Origin: Methylophaga sp.
GTDB lineage: Bacteria; Pseudomonadota; Gammaproteobacteria; Nitrosococcales; Methylophagaceae
Assembly: GCA_013139345.1 (NCBI GenBank)
Contig: WTAY01000243.1
Coordinates: 1-8,219 of the forward strand
DNA: 8,219 bases
Direction: 5' to 3'
The notes beneath the pieces were generated by a model that saw only the letters and a list, made by a program, of their open reading frames with translations, was not told the origin of the DNA and searched no databases. Of this stretch, positions 6,554 to 8,219 are shown in pieces. Each line of letters starts with the position of its first letter. The stretch's first letter is position 1. Both the position numbers and the translations under genes were made by a program.

Positions 6554-7056
6554 TAGCTTTCCATATCTACTAAAACATCTTCGCTATCTCGTCGTGGTTT
6601 TAGCTTCTCTTTTTCTATCGTCCTGATACAACTATTCCATCTAAGAATGGCTTCATCATTTTTCTCAGGGCATCGTTCTATCGCTTGTTGATAAAACTTT
6701 AATGCCTCGACGAAATAATCATAGGCAAAAGAATGAGACATAGCCTGCGTAATCATGTGCCGTGCTCGACGTTCATTCAATAAACCAGAGTAATAATAAC
6801 GCTGATATTGACTTGTTAACTTCTCAACAGTGCGTTCAATACTTTTGATTTGTGTTTGTTTTTCGGTTCGGGAAATTTGATCCAATAGCGCGAGAATATA
6901 AACAACTAAAACTGATTGGTTATCAGGATCGATATGCAAAACATCAAGACAGATGCTTTCAGCAATTTCAGGCTCAAGAAGTGAACGGTATTGCTTAGCT
7001 TTTAATAACGCTTCATCAACAGCATCCATTCGAATATCATGCAGTTTTAATTCCAT
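6553..7056 (-). CDS. TPR-like protein of unknown function, first gene of the sdh operon
   Basis: I do not recognise this 167-residue protein by name. It has no signal peptide or membrane helix and is charged and helical, so it should be cytoplasmic. Two stretches look like tetratricopeptide repeats: about 13-46 (EALLKAKQYRSLLEPEIAES, then VLHIDPDN) and about 110-145 (YFVEALKFYQQAIERCPEKN, then DEAILRWNSC). Between them lie a charged helix rich in Lys, Glu and Gln (65-85) and an aromatic/Arg segment YQRYYYSGLLNERRARH (84-100). The tail after 148 is highly charged. TAAGG sits 6 nt before ATG 7056, a good Shine-Dalgarno, and a promoter is found at 7127-7099. Its stop overlaps the sdhC start by one base (TAATG), so it is co-expressed with the respiratory complex. 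An assembly, stability or regulatory partner of that complex is a reasonable inference, not shown by sequence. Confidence 0.82.
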   Translation of the reverse strand: MELKLHDIRMDAVDEALLKAKQYRSLLEPEIAESICLDVLHIDPDNQSVLVVYILALLDQISRTEKQTQIKSIERTVEKLTSQYQRYYYSGLLNERRARHMITQAMSHSFAYDYFVEALKFYQQAIERCPEKNDEAILRWNSCIRTIEKEKLKPRRDSEDVLVDMES

Positions 7057-7098
7057 TACAAACCTTAACGTTGTTGCGTAATTAAAAAACCTGTGTTC

Positions 7099-7127
7099 AA
7101 TCTAATCGAATAAAGTGCTAAGGTCAA
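7099..7127 (-). promoter_or_regulatory. Sigma70-like promoter of the TPR-sdhCAB operon
   Basis: On the minus strand TTGACC (7127-7122, 5 of 6 matches to the -35 consensus) and TAGATT (7104-7099, 4 of 6 to the -10) are 17 bp apart. The predicted start near 7092 leaves a leader of about 35 nt before the TPR gene's Shine-Dalgarno and ATG. No operator was recognised nearby. Confidence 0.55.
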
Positions 7128-7156
7128 ACTTAATAATTATGACTTGATTAAATACT

Positions 7157-7186
7157 ATTCACTCAAGCTAATCACGCTTAGTGAAT
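7157..7186 (-). terminator. Hairpin after dinG, weak terminator candidate
   Basis: ATTCACT pairs with AGTGAAT (7157-7163 with 7180-7186), and AAGC with GCTT (7165-7168 with 7176-7179). One base bulges at 7164 and the loop has seven bases. The hairpin lies between dinG and the sdh operon promoter, where transcription from dinG should end. The minus-strand sequence after it is AT-rich but has no continuous U-run, so intrinsic termination would be poor. Confidence 0.35.
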
Positions 7187-7323
7187 TAATTTACCTTCAT
7201 CATCTTCAGCCACAAAATCATTATAATCATCTAAATACATCCCCTAGAACATATAGGTTCGAACCTCTCCATACACGCTTAAAGACAGAGGCCAAGGCGG
7301 GCGGAGTGCTTTTTATACCACTC

Positions 7324-8219
7324 TCATTCTGAACTCTGTATTTCATAATTAGGCAGGTGTTCTAATAATTTTTTCCCATATGCCTTCGTTAATAGCCGTC
7401 GATCTAAAATTGTAATTCGCCCTGTGTCTGTTTCTTTTCGCAATAAACGTCCACAGGCTTGAATCAACCTGACACTGACTGCAGGTAATGATAAGGCGAT
7501 AAAGGGTTGCCCTCCTGAACGTAAAATCCATTCCTGCTTGGCTTGTTCAATAGGTCGTGTGAATACGGGAAAGGGAAGTTTTGTAATGACAACATGCGTG
7601 CATAAATCCCCAGGTAGATCGACACCTTCTGCAAAGCGATCCATTCCAAATATTATGCTGCCTTTTCCTGACTTTATCCGTTGTATATGTTCAATAATCA
7701 TATTTTTAGGCGATAACTGTTCACCTTGTAATAACACTAATGCTTCAAGTTCACGAGGCAGTTGTTGATGCACAAAGTCCATAACCACTTTTGAGGTAAA
7801 TAATACGAGAGTTGCCTCAGTTTTATCAATAACATTGACCAGTTTCGATGCTACTTCTTGTTGCCAATCGGCAAAGTTCTCATTGGGCAAGGTGTTCATT
7901 TCGGGCAGTGATAATGTGGCTTGCTGTTGATAATTAAAGGGAGACTTCACTGCTAAGAAGTGAGCGCCATTAAAGCGCTTTAGGCCACAATCACTTCTAA
8001 AACGTTGAAATAATCCCATTCCTCTTAATGTTGCTGAAGTTAACACCACGCCATAGGCTCTATTCCACAGACTTTTCTCAAGAAAATATGCAGATGTCAT
8101 TGGCCCTGAATTTATGACGAGTGTTGTTGCTTTTGAAAATTTCTCATACGATAACCAGCGAACATTCGGCGGAATGTCTGGTTTATCTTCATCAAGAAAT
8201 AAGGCCATAAAATCTATCA
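7324..8219 (-). CDS. dinG: ATP-dependent helicase DinG, C-terminal part (starts outside window)
   Basis: DinG is a 5'-3' DNA helicase of the XPD/Rad3 superfamily 2 with an Fe-S cluster, linked to DNA repair and to resolving R-loops or replication blocks. Only the last 297 residues are here, against about 700 in the usual protein. The frame is open through the window edge with no stop upstream of the Met codon at 8208, so that ATG is internal. Visible parts, counted from that Met: VVLTSATL (54-61), the LVLFTSK strand (134-140), motif V-like GMDRFAEGVDLPGDL (188-202), and motif VI QACGRLLR (250-257). The family tail DRRLLTKAYGKKLLEHLP (269-286) follows. FAEGxDLPGD and the RLLTKAYGKKLL tail match DinG better than its paralogue YoaA. 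The Walker A and Fe-S cysteines lie outside the window. It ends 267 bp before the next gene, which has its own promoter, so it is not part of the sdh operon. Confidence 0.93.
   Translation of the reverse strand, partial: IDFMALFLDEDKPDIPPNVRWLSYEKFSKATTLVINSGPMTSAYFLEKSLWNRAYGVVLTSATLRGMGLFQRFRSDCGLKRFNGAHFLAVKSPFNYQQQATLSLPEMNTLPNENFADWQQEVASKLVNVIDKTEATLVLFTSKVVMDFVHQQLPRELEALVLLQGEQLSPKNMIIEHIQRIKSGKGSIIFGMDRFAEGVDLPGDLCTHVVITKLPFPVFTRPIEQAKQEWILRSGGQPFIALSLPAVSVRLIQACGRLLRKETDTGRITILDRRLLTKAYGKKLLEHLPNYEIQSSE

Larger units (their letters stand above)
7057..7323. other. Non-coding gap between dinG and the TPR-sdhCAB operon
   Basis: This 267-bp gap holds, from dinG onward, a patch richer in G+C at about 7256-7308 and the perfect 12-bp palindrome AGGTTCGAACCT (7255-7266). 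These are followed by a 20-codon ORF (7240-7178), the hairpin at 7157-7186 and the operon promoter at 7127-7099. No tRNA fits around TTCGAAC because the 5-bp stem does not pair on either strand. The GC-rich patch resembles the kind of short interspersed repeat fragment seen in other bacterial genomes, but this is unproven. Confidence 0.5.

Noticed and set aside
7249..7272. tRNA T-arm suggested by GGTTCGAACC
   Set aside because: The five-base-pair stem around TTCGAAC fails on both strands and no acceptor or anticodon arm could be found nearby.
7304..7323. GAGTG/CACTC hairpin just after the dinG stop as terminator
   Set aside because: The stem is only five base pairs with a ten-base loop, and the minus-strand sequence after it is GC-rich with no U-run.
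7144..7332. 62-residue plus-strand ORF in the dinG-TPR gap
   Set aside because: It crosses the hairpin and the GC-rich patch and runs into the dinG end; composition is not protein-like and no ribosome site is evident.

Overview
This window looks like chromosomal DNA of a low-GC (by eye near 40%) gammaproteobacterium. The dCTP deaminase is the 188-residue form known from Pseudomonas-type bacteria. The ApbC/Mrp protein and the DinG C-terminal half also read as proteobacterial. The genus cannot be named from this sequence; a sulfur- or methyl-oxidising Thiotrichales-like lineage is only a guess. Every supported gene lies on the minus strand, so transcription runs from high to low coordinates.

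Layout in the direction of transcription: (1) 8219-7324, C-terminal part of the helicase DinG, entering from outside the window. (2) 7323-7057, a 267-bp non-coding gap with a GC-richer patch and 12-bp palindrome, a 20-codon ORF, a hairpin, and a good sigma70-like promoter for what follows. (3) 7056-3307, a tightly packed four-gene operon: a TPR-like protein of unknown function, then a five-helix di-haem cytochrome b (sdhC), a flavoprotein (sdhA) and an iron-sulfur subunit (sdhB). The junctions are TAATG, ATGA and ATGA, which suggests translational coupling. (4) 3300-2712, a self-contained type II toxin-antitoxin cassette with its own promoter and three direct repeats between the -10 box and the antitoxin start. 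(5) 2605-1520, the Fe-S carrier ApbC/Mrp. (6) 1446-880, dCTP deaminase. (7) 877-1, the N-terminal part of a WD40-repeat lipoprotein starting 2 bp after dcd and running off the window.

The main point of interest is the succinate dehydrogenase/fumarate reductase. It is not the SdhCDAB type (two small anchors, one haem) usual in gammaproteobacteria. It is a C-A-B set with a single cytochrome b, and the flavoprotein resembles Bacteroidetes-type enzymes from end to end, so horizontal acquisition is plausible. It is co-transcribed with a TPR-like protein that may be an assembly or partner factor. The enzyme would sit at the cytoplasmic face of the inner membrane and exchange electrons between succinate/fumarate and quinone. 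ApbC nearby handles Fe-S clusters, but a promoter and a toxin-antitoxin cassette lie between them, so no functional link is claimed.

The toxin-antitoxin pair is the second point. The toxin is very close to E. coli RelE but has His in place of the catalytic Arg81. The antitoxin joins a Phd/YefM-like N-terminus to a RelB-like C-terminal tail, as in StbD. No CRISPR array, rRNA, tRNA or insertion sequence was found, and nothing here makes a convincing wholly new system.
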